The notes under the pieces: generated by a model | What the model saw: the letters and a program-made list of their open reading frames with translations, nothing else | Database searches by the model: none | What the model was told of the DNA's origin: nothing | Position numbers and translations under genes: made by a program | Source of the DNA: a virus | IMG/VR virus record: IMGVR_UViG_3300020196_000301 | Coordinates: 1-20,704 of that record | Length of the DNA stretch: 20,704 bases | Reading direction: 5' to 3' (one strand) | Shown here: positions 8,229-14,476 of the stretch, in pieces | How positions within the stretch are numbered: position 1 is the first letter of the stretch | How the letters are laid out: each line of letters opens with the position of its first letter

Positions 8229-9016
8229 TGACATTCGTAGGTGCAGTTGGCAACAGATCCGAATCTGACGCTGGAACCTATCCAGGATTTGTTGCTGCTG
8301 CTGTAAATGATTATAGTGTTTTTGAAAATTTTCGTAGGAACCCAACCTATAACGCCATACTAGAACATGTTAGTTATGATCAAGGGCAAAAGTATTTAGA
8401 AATTGTACGCACACAATCTCCTGATCTATATCAACAATTAGATCGGTTTCGAATCAATGATTTGGTAGGTAACCCATATTTGTTTGATTTTGATCAAGTC
8501 AGTCAAATTGGAACTACTACACTGCGTTATTTAAAAGTACTCAGTGATATTAAGAATCAATTCGGTACTGAATTTGGTCAGATTATTGAAATCGGAGCAG
8601 GCTACGGTGGTCAGTGTTTGATCTGTGATCAAGTTTTAAATTTTACTCAATATGTAATGTTTGACTTGCCGCCAGTTTTGAGGTTAATTAGTCGATATTT
8701 AGAAAGTCATAATCTAAATAACAGCTACAGCCTTAGTACTATTAATCAATGGGCCAAAAACTCCGACTGTGATTTAGTTATAAGCAACTATGCATTCAGC
8801 GAACTGCCTAGTCAACTACAGTTAAAATACTTAGAAAAAGTAATCAAACCATCTCGTCGAGGGTACATGACCATGAATAGTGGTAGAGATGGTACTGCTT
8901 TTTCTAATGACAAACTCACTGTTGACTATATACTAACACAAATACCAAACAGTAGAATCGTCGAAGAGATACCGCAAACTGGCAATAATAATTATATTAT
9001 CATATGGAGTAACTAA
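8228..9016 (+). CDS. Putative sugar O-methyltransferase (SAM-dependent)
   Basis: A 262-residue Rossmann-fold methyltransferase. The SAM-binding motif is IIEIGAGYGGQC, followed by YVMFDLPPVLRLISRYL (motif II acid D in FDLP) and CDLVISNYAFSELP. This pattern matches the family annotated as putative sugar O-methyltransferases (NanM-like). ATG 8228 overlaps the folE stop by one base and has AAGGA at 8215-8219; an in-frame TTG at 8201 lies inside folE. Counting valine codons gives GTG 0, GTA 7, GTT 8 and GTC 2 of 17, strikingly unlike the GTG-rich genes around it, so recent acquisition is likely. A small-molecule or base methyltransferase cannot be excluded. Its place between folE and queD suggests a part in the modification pathway or in trimming of the added sugar. 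Confidence 0.7.
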   Translation: MTFVGAVGNRSESDAGTYPGFVAAAVNDYSVFENFRRNPTYNAILEHVSYDQGQKYLEIVRTQSPDLYQQLDRFRINDLVGNPYLFDFDQVSQIGTTTLRYLKVLSDIKNQFGTEFGQIIEIGAGYGGQCLICDQVLNFTQYVMFDLPPVLRLISRYLESHNLNNSYSLSTINQWAKNSDCDLVISNYAFSELPSQLQLKYLEKVIKPSRRGYMTMNSGRDGTAFSNDKLTVDYILTQIPNSRIVEEIPQTGNNNYIIIWSN

Positions 9017-9018
9017 TA

Positions 9019-9303
9019 ATGGCAACAAAAAAATCTGCTGCTAAACAAGCAGCCAAAAAATCTACTAACACCGACTACCCCCAGGACGACGGCGCAGTCT
9101 CTAAGAAAACTGCGGAAAAGGTACAAAAAACAGCACTAAAACCTAAAAAACCCCCCAAGGTCAAGACTGAGTTATTTGAGGTCAAACCCGAAGAACCCGG
9201 TGTACATGTTGGCAACTATAGTGTACGCACTGTCCATCCCGGTGGAAAGGTTGACTTTGCTATAGACTGGGATAAACTCAAGGAACACATGAAAACAGTT
9301 TGA
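9019..9303 (+). CDS. Lys/Ala-rich small hypothetical protein
   Basis: A 94-residue protein with a strongly basic, probably disordered N-terminal half (Lys, Ala and Pro rich, residues 1-48) and a more ordered C-terminal half (VHVGNYSVRTVHPGGKVDFAIDWDKL). GGAG at 9005-9008 precedes the ATG by ten bases. It has no GTG among its ten valine codons, like the methyltransferase before it. The basic tail could bind nucleic acid, but there is no recognisable domain. Function unknown. Confidence 0.65.
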   Translation: MATKKSAAKQAAKKSTNTDYPQDDGAVSKKTAEKVQKTALKPKKPPKVKTELFEVKPEEPGVHVGNYSVRTVHPGGKVDFAIDWDKLKEHMKTV

Positions 9304-9366
9304 ACTATCAGTGGACTCAGACTCTCATCCCACTTTAAATATTCTGCAAGTCATCGGAGAAAAATA

Positions 9367-9879
9367 ATGACCAAATTTGAATCGGTGACATATAAATTTG
9401 TCAGCACCAAAGAATATCACGACGAATTTCCTGTGGCATATAAACAATGGAAGGCAGACAGTCATTGTAATCGCAACCACGGTTACTCATTTTCTATGAA
9501 ATTTTATTTTGGCGCAAATGAACTGGATAAAAGAGGTTGGGTATGCGATTATGGAGGACTCAAAGAACTCAAACAAATACTCAAAGATCAATTCGATCAT
9601 CGCACTCTCATTGCTGCTGATGATCCAGATCTTGAAAAATTCAAACAACTGGAACGAGAAGGAATTTTAGATCTGACTGTGCTGCCCGGCATGGGCTGCG
9701 AAAAAATAGCTGACATGTTGTACAAATACATGAACGGAGTGTACATACCGGATTATCTGGGACAAGCAGAGGCCCAACGAGTTTGGTGTTTCAAAGTCGA
9801 AGTCAGAGAAACTCAAAGCAACATGGCCTATCGACAAGGTCATAGAGAATGGAAGGAAGATCTGTTTGTAGATTCATGA
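9367..9879 (+). CDS. queD: 6-carboxy-5,6,7,8-tetrahydropterin synthase-like (QueD)
   Basis: Predicted to convert dihydroneopterin triphosphate to 6-carboxytetrahydropterin, the second step to 7-deazaguanines. The 170 residues show C34 in CNRNHGY (34-40), the place of the canonical CxxxHGH. Then come WVCDYGGLKELK (58-69, like GMVxDFxxLK), DHRTLI (77-82) with a candidate catalytic H78, GCEKIADML and RETQSNMA (147-154) with catalytic E148. The second zinc His of HGH is replaced by Tyr40; the first ligand is probably H18. E. coli QueD is about 120 residues, so this version has insertions, mainly in the DDPDLEKFKQLEREGILDL region. GGAG (9356-9359) precedes ATG 9367 by seven bases, in a leader almost identical to that of folE. 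Confidence 0.82.
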   Translation: MTKFESVTYKFVSTKEYHDEFPVAYKQWKADSHCNRNHGYSFSMKFYFGANELDKRGWVCDYGGLKELKQILKDQFDHRTLIAADDPDLEKFKQLEREGILDLTVLPGMGCEKIADMLYKYMNGVYIPDYLGQAEAQRVWCFKVEVRETQSNMAYRQGHREWKEDLFVDS

Positions 9880-9910
9880 TCAATTTGACAATTTTTATAC
9901 AGACATCAAA

Positions 9911-10198
9911 ATGAACACAAACATCGACCCAAAACTACAGGAAATCCTGTTGATATTACAGGAGGAATGTGCAGAAGTGTCCCAGGCAGTGAGCAAATGT
10001 TTTAGATTTGGTTTAAAAAACATTAAATATCAAAGTAATCTCACCAACTTGGAATTTCTTGAACAAGAACTGGGTGATTTACTAGCCATGATTGATCTAT
10101 TAAAAATCACAGGAGTCATAACAGATGAAAAATTGGCTCAGGCTCAAGTGAACAAACACACCAAACTCAAACACTGGTCGAATATATATGATCACTGA
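9911..10198 (+). CDS. MazG-like nucleotide pyrophosphohydrolase
   Basis: A 95-residue all-alpha NTP pyrophosphohydrolase, predicted to hydrolyse (d)NTPs to monophosphates. The metal-binding motif is EExxE at residues 18-22 (EECAEVSQA) with a second ExxD at 53-56 (EQELGDLLAMIDLL). A SKCFRFG loop lies between them. Phage MazG-like proteins have been linked to nucleotide pool control or host ppGpp. Here, next to queD and queE, it could also remove non-canonical or host nucleotides. No good ribosome site is visible ahead of ATG 9911. It overlaps the next gene by 11 bases. Confidence 0.82.
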   Translation: MNTNIDPKLQEILLILQEECAEVSQAVSKCFRFGLKNIKYQSNLTNLEFLEQELGDLLAMIDLLKITGVITDEKLAQAQVNKHTKLKHWSNIYDH

Positions 10199-10556
10199 AA
10201 CGCCAGCCAAAGGTATACTCAAAATCAATGATTGGGGTCATAGCAAAATGTATCGAGCTGTGTGTGAGTGCGGTGATGACACACATAACCATGTGTTGGA
10301 CATCGAAGCAGATGACCATGTCATCACAGTGTCAATTCACACAAACACCAAAACTGACTTTTGGAGCCGAGACAGATGGGCACACATATTCAAATTACTT
10401 TTCACAGGCTATGTCAGTAGAGAAAGCTCACTTTTGCTTTCCAAACAAGCAGCATTAAACTATGCAAGTGTGCTACAATCGGCAATATCAGATGTAGAAA
10501 ATTTCAGACAAAAACAGTATGACGACGTTTCATTAAAAAAACAAAATCATGATTGA
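10188..10556 (+). CDS. Conserved phage hypothetical protein
   Basis: A 122-residue soluble protein between mazG-like and queE. The N-terminal part has a CxC...HxH pattern (AVCECGDDTHNHVL) that could bind a metal. A Trp-rich central helix follows (DFWSRDRWAHIFKLLFTGYV), then SKQAALNYASVLQSAI. From memory, similar proteins occur in T4-like cyanophages. No enzymatic motif is clear. The start at 10188 overlaps the previous stop; no strong ribosome site is seen. Function unknown. Confidence 0.65.
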   Translation: MITETPAKGILKINDWGHSKMYRAVCECGDDTHNHVLDIEADDHVITVSIHTNTKTDFWSRDRWAHIFKLLFTGYVSRESSLLLSKQAALNYASVLQSAISDVENFRQKQYDDVSLKKQNHD

Positions 10557-10680
10557 TAAATTAATCATCATCATGAACAATGTGAATTGGTGGGCCTTGT
10601 TAGTGCCATGCACAGTGCTGATCATGGTGGGAATAGCAGCAGGTATAATAAAGATCAAAACAAAAAATTTTCTCAAATAA
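10549..10680 (+). CDS. Small single-pass membrane protein
   Basis: A 43-residue product: a short N-terminal segment, one hydrophobic helix (WWALLVPCTVLIMVGIAAGII, about residues 14-34) and a Lys-rich tail (KIKTKNFLK). This positive-after-membrane pattern suggests the C-terminus stays in the cytoplasm. It overlaps the previous gene by 8 bases and ends 17 bases before queE. Function unknown. Confidence 0.5.
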   Translation: MIDKLIIIMNNVNWWALLVPCTVLIMVGIAAGIIKIKTKNFLK

Positions 10681-10697
10681 CTTAAATCAGCGAAAAA

Positions 10698-11585
10698 ATG
10701 AACAAATCTAAAATCAGTGTTTCGGAAATCTTCATATCTTGCCAAGGTGAGGCTCGTTTCACAGGCGTGCCCAGTGTATTTCTAAGAACTTTTGGCTGTA
10801 ACTTTCGTTGTAAAAACTTTGGCCGATACCAAGAACATGTGTTGGAACCCAGTGTCACGCATAATCCAGAAGTCATCGCCATAATTAATGACCTGGATCA
10901 ATATAAATCATTTGATCAACTGCCACTGGTCAGCACAGGCTGTGACAGTTACAGTTCAGTGTATCCAGAATTTCGTCATTTGGCACAGCGCCTTACTGTG
11001 GATCAAATAGTTGAACGTTGTCGCGAACTATTGCCTTTTCACCGCTGGCGCAAAGAACACCTTGTGATCACTGGCGGAGAGCCTTTGTTGGGCTGGCAAA
11101 AATATTATCCTGACTTGTTAGAACATGAATTCATGAGAGACCTACGTGACATCACTTTTGAAACCAACGGCACTCAGCCCTTGACTGAAACATTTTTCCA
11201 ATACTTAAAGACCTGGAATCAACGCAGATATACCTTGGGAGCCGGAGGTGAAATCACTTTTAGTGTCAGTGCCAAATTGCCCAACAGCGGAGAATCCTGG
11301 GCAGATGCCATCAAACCAGATGTGGTATGCCAATATCAAAGTATTGGACACACTTATTTGAAATTTGTGGTGGCCACTGATGATGACATTCAAGCAGCAT
11401 TACAAGCCATGAAAGAATACCAAGATTCGGGTTTTGATGGTGATGTGTATCTGATGCCTGTGGGCGGTGTGGAATCTGTGTACCATCTCAATGCCAGACG
11501 TGTGGCTGAGGCCAGTCTACAACATGGTCTCAGATACAGTGCCAGACTGCAATGTGATTTATTTGGAAATGCCTGGGGGACCTAA
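10698..11585 (+). CDS. queE: 7-carboxy-7-deazaguanine synthase-like radical SAM enzyme (QueE)
   Basis: Predicted to convert 6-carboxytetrahydropterin to CDG using SAM and a [4Fe-4S] cluster. The 295-residue protein starts with ISVSEIFISCQGEARFTGVPSVFLR, the usual substrate-binding start. The cluster motif is unusual: C34 and C38 are in GCNFRC, but the position of the third Cys is Phe41. A CDS motif with C82 (STGCDSY) follows after a 40-odd-residue insertion and aligns with the CD(T/S) that normally ends CxxxCxxC. The GGEP SAM motif is at 126-129 and FETNGTQ at 154-160. The C-terminal QCDLFGNAWGT matches QueE. Typical QueE proteins are about 210-240 residues, so this one is long. It overlaps the next gene as TAATG. 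Confidence 0.85.
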   Translation: MNKSKISVSEIFISCQGEARFTGVPSVFLRTFGCNFRCKNFGRYQEHVLEPSVTHNPEVIAIINDLDQYKSFDQLPLVSTGCDSYSSVYPEFRHLAQRLTVDQIVERCRELLPFHRWRKEHLVITGGEPLLGWQKYYPDLLEHEFMRDLRDITFETNGTQPLTETFFQYLKTWNQRRYTLGAGGEITFSVSAKLPNSGESWADAIKPDVVCQYQSIGHTYLKFVVATDDDIQAALQAMKEYQDSGFDGDVYLMPVGGVESVYHLNARRVAEASLQHGLRYSARLQCDLFGNAWGT

Positions 11586-12046
11586 TGGCTTTTTTTGACC
11601 GCCTCAGACATGCTCTTGGTAGCAAAAGCACCAATATAGAATCAACCACGTCCACCACCACGTCCACCACCACAACTCCTCCACCTGCGCCTGCCAAAAC
11701 TCGTTCAAAACGTAAAAATACCACGCCTTTGGAAAAAACTCCCAAAGACATGGCCACAGATCGTGGAGAACCATATGTGTGCGTGACACAAGTGCATCTA
11801 GATCCTTTAGATCTGGCATCTGGTAATTTTGAGCTGGACTGGAATGACAAATTCATAGCACAGTTGGTGCGGGCCGGGTTTCAACAACAGGCCAACGAAA
11901 GTGAACATGTCATAGTGGATCGTTGGTTCCAGACAGTGTGTCGCAATGTGTTGTCAGAAAACTACGAACAACAACAAGCAGACCCTGATCTCAGGAGAAG
12001 CCAAAATCGTAGAGATTTAGGCCAAGGTCGCAGCGAATTCAGTTGA
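11585..12046 (+). CDS. Conserved phage hypothetical with Thr/Pro-rich linker
   Basis: A 153-residue protein starting with a short hydrophobic/basic helix (MAFFDRLRHALG), then a Ser/Thr/Pro low-complexity linker (residues about 20-40) encoded by repetitive DNA. A globular domain with FELDWNDKFIAQLVRAGF and IVDRWFQTVCRNVLSENYEQQQ follows. From memory this domain is widespread in T4-like cyanophages without a known role. GGGGGA precedes the ATG, which overlaps the queE stop. Function unknown. Confidence 0.7.
   Translation: MAFFDRLRHALGSKSTNIESTTSTTTSTTTTPPPAPAKTRSKRKNTTPLEKTPKDMATDRGEPYVCVTQVHLDPLDLASGNFELDWNDKFIAQLVRAGFQQQANESEHVIVDRWFQTVCRNVLSENYEQQQADPDLRRSQNRRDLGQGRSEFS
11649..11672 (+). 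repeat. 12-base tandem repeat in the linker of the preceding gene
   Basis: Two perfect adjacent copies of CGTCCACCACCA, in a wider (ACC)n-rich tract. They encode the Thr/Ser linker and probably vary in number between relatives through replication slippage. Confidence 0.7.
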
Positions 12047-12071
12047 CCGCGCTGGCAATATCAGTTAATAT
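12043..12071 (+). promoter_or_regulatory. Possible promoter for a leaderless rnh transcript
   Basis: TTGACC (12043-12048) and TAATAT (12066-12071) with a 17-base spacer lie just before the RNase H gene. Transcription would begin around 12078, at the ATG itself. No ribosome-binding site is visible, which fits a leaderless message. The -10 box matches consensus at only four of six bases, so the call is weak. Confidence 0.3.
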
Positions 12072-12077
12072 ACTCAC

Positions 12078-13070
12078 ATGACCACTTATTTGCTGATTGA
12101 TCTTGCCAACACTTATTTCAGAGCCAGGCACTCTGCACATCGTGGCACCACCACAGAAGAGCGAGTGGCATTTGCCATACATGTGACTTTGTCGAGCGTG
12201 AATAGGTGCTGGCGCGACCGCCAAGCTCAACACGCGGTGTTTTTGAATGAAGGTCGCAGTTGGCGCAAAGACTTTTATCCTCCTTATAAACGTAATCGCA
12301 CCGAGCAGAGAGCTGCCATGAGCAGCAAAGATGCAGCCGAAGATCAAGCCTTTTGGACAGGCCTAGATCAGCTCAAGTTGTTTTTAACAGAACACACCAA
12401 TTGCACAGTGTTAAGGCATCCTGAATTAGAAGCAGATGATCTCATAGCAGGATTCATAGATTTACATCCCAATGATGATCACATCATCATCTCCACAGAC
12501 TCAGACTTTCATCAACTGCTGTCAGAAAACACACAGCAATACAATGGCATCACAGACGAACTTCACACCATACATGGAATCAAAGATCGCAAAAATCGTC
12601 TGGTCGTGGACAAAAAAACACAACAACCCAAAAAGCCGCCGGAACCAGCATGGTTGCTATTTGAAAAGTGCATGCGCGGCGACAGCAGTGACAATGTGTT
12701 CAGTGCTTGTCCTGGTGTGAGACTCAAGGGCACAAAAAACCGTGTGGGGCTTTTGGAAGCCTATGCCGACAGGCACAAAAAAGGTTATGCTTGGAATAAT
12801 CTCATGTTGAGCCGTTGGCTGGACGCAGACGGCCAAGAACATCGTGTGTTAGACGACTATCAAAGAAATCAACAGCTGATAGATCTCAGAGCTCAGCCGC
12901 CAATCATCAAACAAAAGATCACACACACTGTGACACAAGGTTGTGTGCCAAAAAATTCACCGCAGATAGGCAGCCATTTTCTACGATTCTGTGGGCGATT
13001 TGATTTGCAAAAACTCAGCGAGCAGAGTCAAAATTATGCAGAAATCTTCACTGCTGCCTACACTGCCTGA
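12078..13070 (+). CDS. rnh: T4 RNase H-like 5'-3' exonuclease (FEN-1/PIN family)
   Basis: Removes RNA primers and 5' flaps during lagging-strand synthesis. The 330 residues show the metal-binding acids of the 5'-nuclease family. D8 is in LIDLANTYF, the helical arch segment is WRKDFYPPYKRNR (62-74), and E118/D120/D121 are in LEADDLIAG. D141/D143 are in STDSDFHQLL and D202/D205 in RGDSSDNVFSACPG, the last followed by the DNA-binding helix-hairpin. The length is close to T4 Rnh (305). No ribosome site precedes ATG 12078. The next gene begins inside its 3' end, giving a 35-base overlap. Position near other replication genes fits the function. Confidence 0.88.
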   Translation: MTTYLLIDLANTYFRARHSAHRGTTTEERVAFAIHVTLSSVNRCWRDRQAQHAVFLNEGRSWRKDFYPPYKRNRTEQRAAMSSKDAAEDQAFWTGLDQLKLFLTEHTNCTVLRHPELEADDLIAGFIDLHPNDDHIIISTDSDFHQLLSENTQQYNGITDELHTIHGIKDRKNRLVVDKKTQQPKKPPEPAWLLFEKCMRGDSSDNVFSACPGVRLKGTKNRVGLLEAYADRHKKGYAWNNLMLSRWLDADGQEHRVLDDYQRNQQLIDLRAQPPIIKQKITHTVTQGCVPKNSPQIGSHFLRFCGRFDLQKLSEQSQNYAEIFTAAYTA

Positions 13071-13521
13071 CGTGCCGGCAGAGGCATGGCCTGTGATAAA
13101 GAACAAGTTTTGGATCGTGAAACATCAAGGCGAGAAAATTGCCACTGTGCAGGCCACAGATCATGGTCTAGTTTTGGTCAAAGATCAAACCAGAATTCGC
13201 TACAAAGATGCAAAATCTCTGGCACAGTCTGTGCCCATACGATTTAAAAAGATCCAAAACCCAACCACGGTATTTCCTTGTGTGATAGATGGTTATCCCA
13301 CTACTCACAGGCCATGGAACGTGTTATACAATTTACAACTTAGATTGTGGCAGTACACACAGTCCAAACGCAGCCGCAGTTATCGCTGTGCTGGATGGTT
13401 TTCAGTGGTGATTCATGGTGTGATTCACTGGGAATTATGTCCCAAACTCATAACTCTGCAGAGAAATTGCTTTAAGGGTCCTTTTAGATCTAATCCTCAT
13501 TTCACAGAATCTCAAAACTGA
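13036..13521 (+). CDS. Conserved phage hypothetical protein
   Basis: A 161-residue basic protein. I chose ATG 13036 (inside rnh) because it begins MQKSSLLPTLPDVPAEAWPVIKNKFWI, whereas the longer form from 12991 lies wholly in rnh coding sequence. It has strands such as KHQGEKIATVQATDHGLVLV, a central GYPTTHRPWNVLYN motif and a C-terminal LCPKLITLQRNCFKGPF. The Arg/Lys-rich middle (QSKRSRSYRCAGW) could contact nucleic acid. From memory similar proteins occur in marine T4-like phages. Function unknown. Confidence 0.68.
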   Translation: MQKSSLLPTLPDVPAEAWPVIKNKFWIVKHQGEKIATVQATDHGLVLVKDQTRIRYKDAKSLAQSVPIRFKKIQNPTTVFPCVIDGYPTTHRPWNVLYNLQLRLWQYTQSKRSRSYRCAGWFSVVIHGVIHWELCPKLITLQRNCFKGPFRSNPHFTESQN

Positions 13522-13531
13522 TCACAGGTGT

Positions 13532-13584
13532 TGCTCATGTCCTGATAAATACTTGTGAATTTCAACAAGGATGTGACATGAGCA
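13532..13584 (+). promoter_or_regulatory. Inverted repeat that could hide a start codon, with a late-promoter motif in the loop
   Basis: TGCTCATGTC (13532-13541) and its exact reverse complement GACATGAGCA (13575-13584) flank a 33-base loop. The right arm contains the ATG at 13578 and lies just after AAGG (13567-13570). The loop holds GATAAATA (13544-13551). Read-through RNA from upstream would fold and mask the start, whereas RNA begun inside the loop would lack the left arm. Confidence 0.5.
13544..13551 (+). promoter_or_regulatory. T4 late-promoter-like motif GATAAATA
   Basis: Seven of eight bases match the T4 late promoter TATAAATA, and it fits the NATAAATA pattern reported for cyanophage late promoters. 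It ends 26 bases before the ATG of the gene at 13578. A clamp gene, which late transcription needs in T4, is in the same window. Confidence 0.5.
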
Positions 13585-13871
13585 GACCCAAACCCACTGT
13601 GATTTTAGAAAATTTAAACAAGCTGACCTACAAATGTGATCAAATCTTAGCCAGTCAGGGCATTTGGGCTGTGTATTACAACAATCAACCCGTGAATTTA
13701 AAAACACAAAACATATTGGTCAGTTACCCCGGTCCCAAATATCGCAAAGTCAGTTTCAGCAATCCGGGCCATGCCATAAGTCTGGCTAAAAAATTAAACG
13801 TACAGTTCAAAACAGATAAATTTTCTGTGGTGCTACTTGATCAAGGTTCAGTGGTGTATTCTTGTAAGTGA
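13578..13871 (+). CDS. Conserved small phage protein
   Basis: A 97-residue basic protein with the pattern MSRPKPTVILENLNKLTYK, a VYYNNQPVNLKT strand pair, a VSYPGPKYRKVSFSNPGHA centre and a LAKKLNVQFKTDKFSV helix-strand end. There is no signal peptide or membrane segment. From memory, relatives are common in pelagiphages and T4-like cyanophages with no known role. AAGG (13567-13570) gives a ribosome site. It overlaps the next start as GTGA. The candidate late promoter would make it a late gene. Confidence 0.7.
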   Translation: MSRPKPTVILENLNKLTYKCDQILASQGIWAVYYNNQPVNLKTQNILVSYPGPKYRKVSFSNPGHAISLAKKLNVQFKTDKFSVVLLDQGSVVYSCK

Positions 13872-14263
13872 CCAAGTTTGATCAGCAAAAGTTTACCAAA
13901 TGGTTGATAGACCATAGTTCTTTGTATGTGAACAGCGATTTTTATTCAATAATTTCTGATTCGGTACCACATTTCAGAAAAGTCTGGTTTTTTAATCCCT
14001 TTAATGTGGCTAGTGCTCGTCTCACAAAAACTGGCTTGGAATTCTGCACTAAAACCAACGAAATTCAGTCCTACAGGCACAAAATTACTGAAAAAATCAA
14101 CCTCAAACAACTGTTATTTTTAGAGAAGTATTTTACCAGTCCCTACTACATACATGATCTCCATGATATCACAGTTTTAGATCAAATCACCAGTGTGACC
14201 ATGATCATGTATGACAATAATTTGAAGCAAATGTTGGTTGACTTATCACTGCATGATAAATAA
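13868..14263 (+). CDS. Hypothetical protein, GTG start
   Basis: A 131-residue protein translationally coupled to the previous gene (GTGA overlap). It is rich in aromatic and basic residues (VWFFNPFNVASARLTKTGLEF, then KINLKQLLFLEKYF) and has mixed alpha/beta character, with no recognised motif. Its last codons and stop coincide with a GATAAATA motif (14255-14262) and run into a perfect hairpin. Function unknown. Confidence 0.65.
   Translation: MTKFDQQKFTKWLIDHSSLYVNSDFYSIISDSVPHFRKVWFFNPFNVASARLTKTGLEFCTKTNEIQSYRHKITEKINLKQLLFLEKYFTSPYYIHDLHDITVLDQITSVTMIMYDNNLKQMLVDLSLHDK
14255..14262 (+). promoter_or_regulatory. T4 late-promoter-like motif GATAAATA
   Basis: A second exact GATAAATA, at the stop codon of the gene ending at 14263 and 38 bases before the ATG at 14301. 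Placement at a gene boundary supports a late promoter, although in this instance the stop codon context could produce the word by chance. Confidence 0.42.
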
Positions 14264-14287
14264 AATTTGTGCGGTGCACAAATTTTA
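14261..14287 (+). terminator. Perfect 12-base-pair hairpin between two small genes
   Basis: TAAAATTTGTGC (14261-14272), loop GGT, and GCACAAATTTTA (14276-14287) are exact complements. The right arm ends in a short T run, but the stem is AT-rich at its base and no long U tract follows. A weak terminator, RNA-processing or mRNA-stabilising hairpin are all possible. It ends just before the GGAG (14290-14293) of the next gene. Confidence 0.5.
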
Positions 14288-14300
14288 ATGGAGTGACATC

Positions 14301-14474
14301 ATGACAAATCAAATATTTGATTGGCTGGAACGGTTGGCAGAACTGTTTCCTGATAAAGGATACCAAGTGAGATTGGAAAATTTTTTAAAAAATAAAAGCA
14401 TCACAGACACTGCTCAATTGGAAGTGTATCTCAATGAATTTCACAGACTAGGAACTAGTCGAGGGCATGGTTAA
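14301..14474 (+). CDS. Small hypothetical phage protein
   Basis: A 57-residue acidic-to-neutral helical protein (MTNQIFDWLERLAELFPDKG, then RLENFLKNKSITDTAQLEVYL). GGAG at 14290-14293 sits seven bases before the ATG, an excellent ribosome site. No membrane segment or motif is visible. The preceding hairpin and late-type motif suggest separate regulation. Function unknown. Confidence 0.6.
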   Translation: MTNQIFDWLERLAELFPDKGYQVRLENFLKNKSITDTAQLEVYLNEFHRLGTSRGHG

Positions 14475-14476
14475 CC

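Noticed and set aside
9885-9901. TTGACA at 9885-9890 and TATACA at 9896 before the MazG-like gene
   Set aside because: The boxes are only five bases apart and nothing like a -10 box is found 16-18 bases after the TTGACA, so it is not a usable promoter.
11530-11856. Minus-strand open frame with a Val/Asp repeat
   Set aside because: The repeat is the reverse reading of the (ACC)n-rich linker of the + strand gene; no independent coding support.
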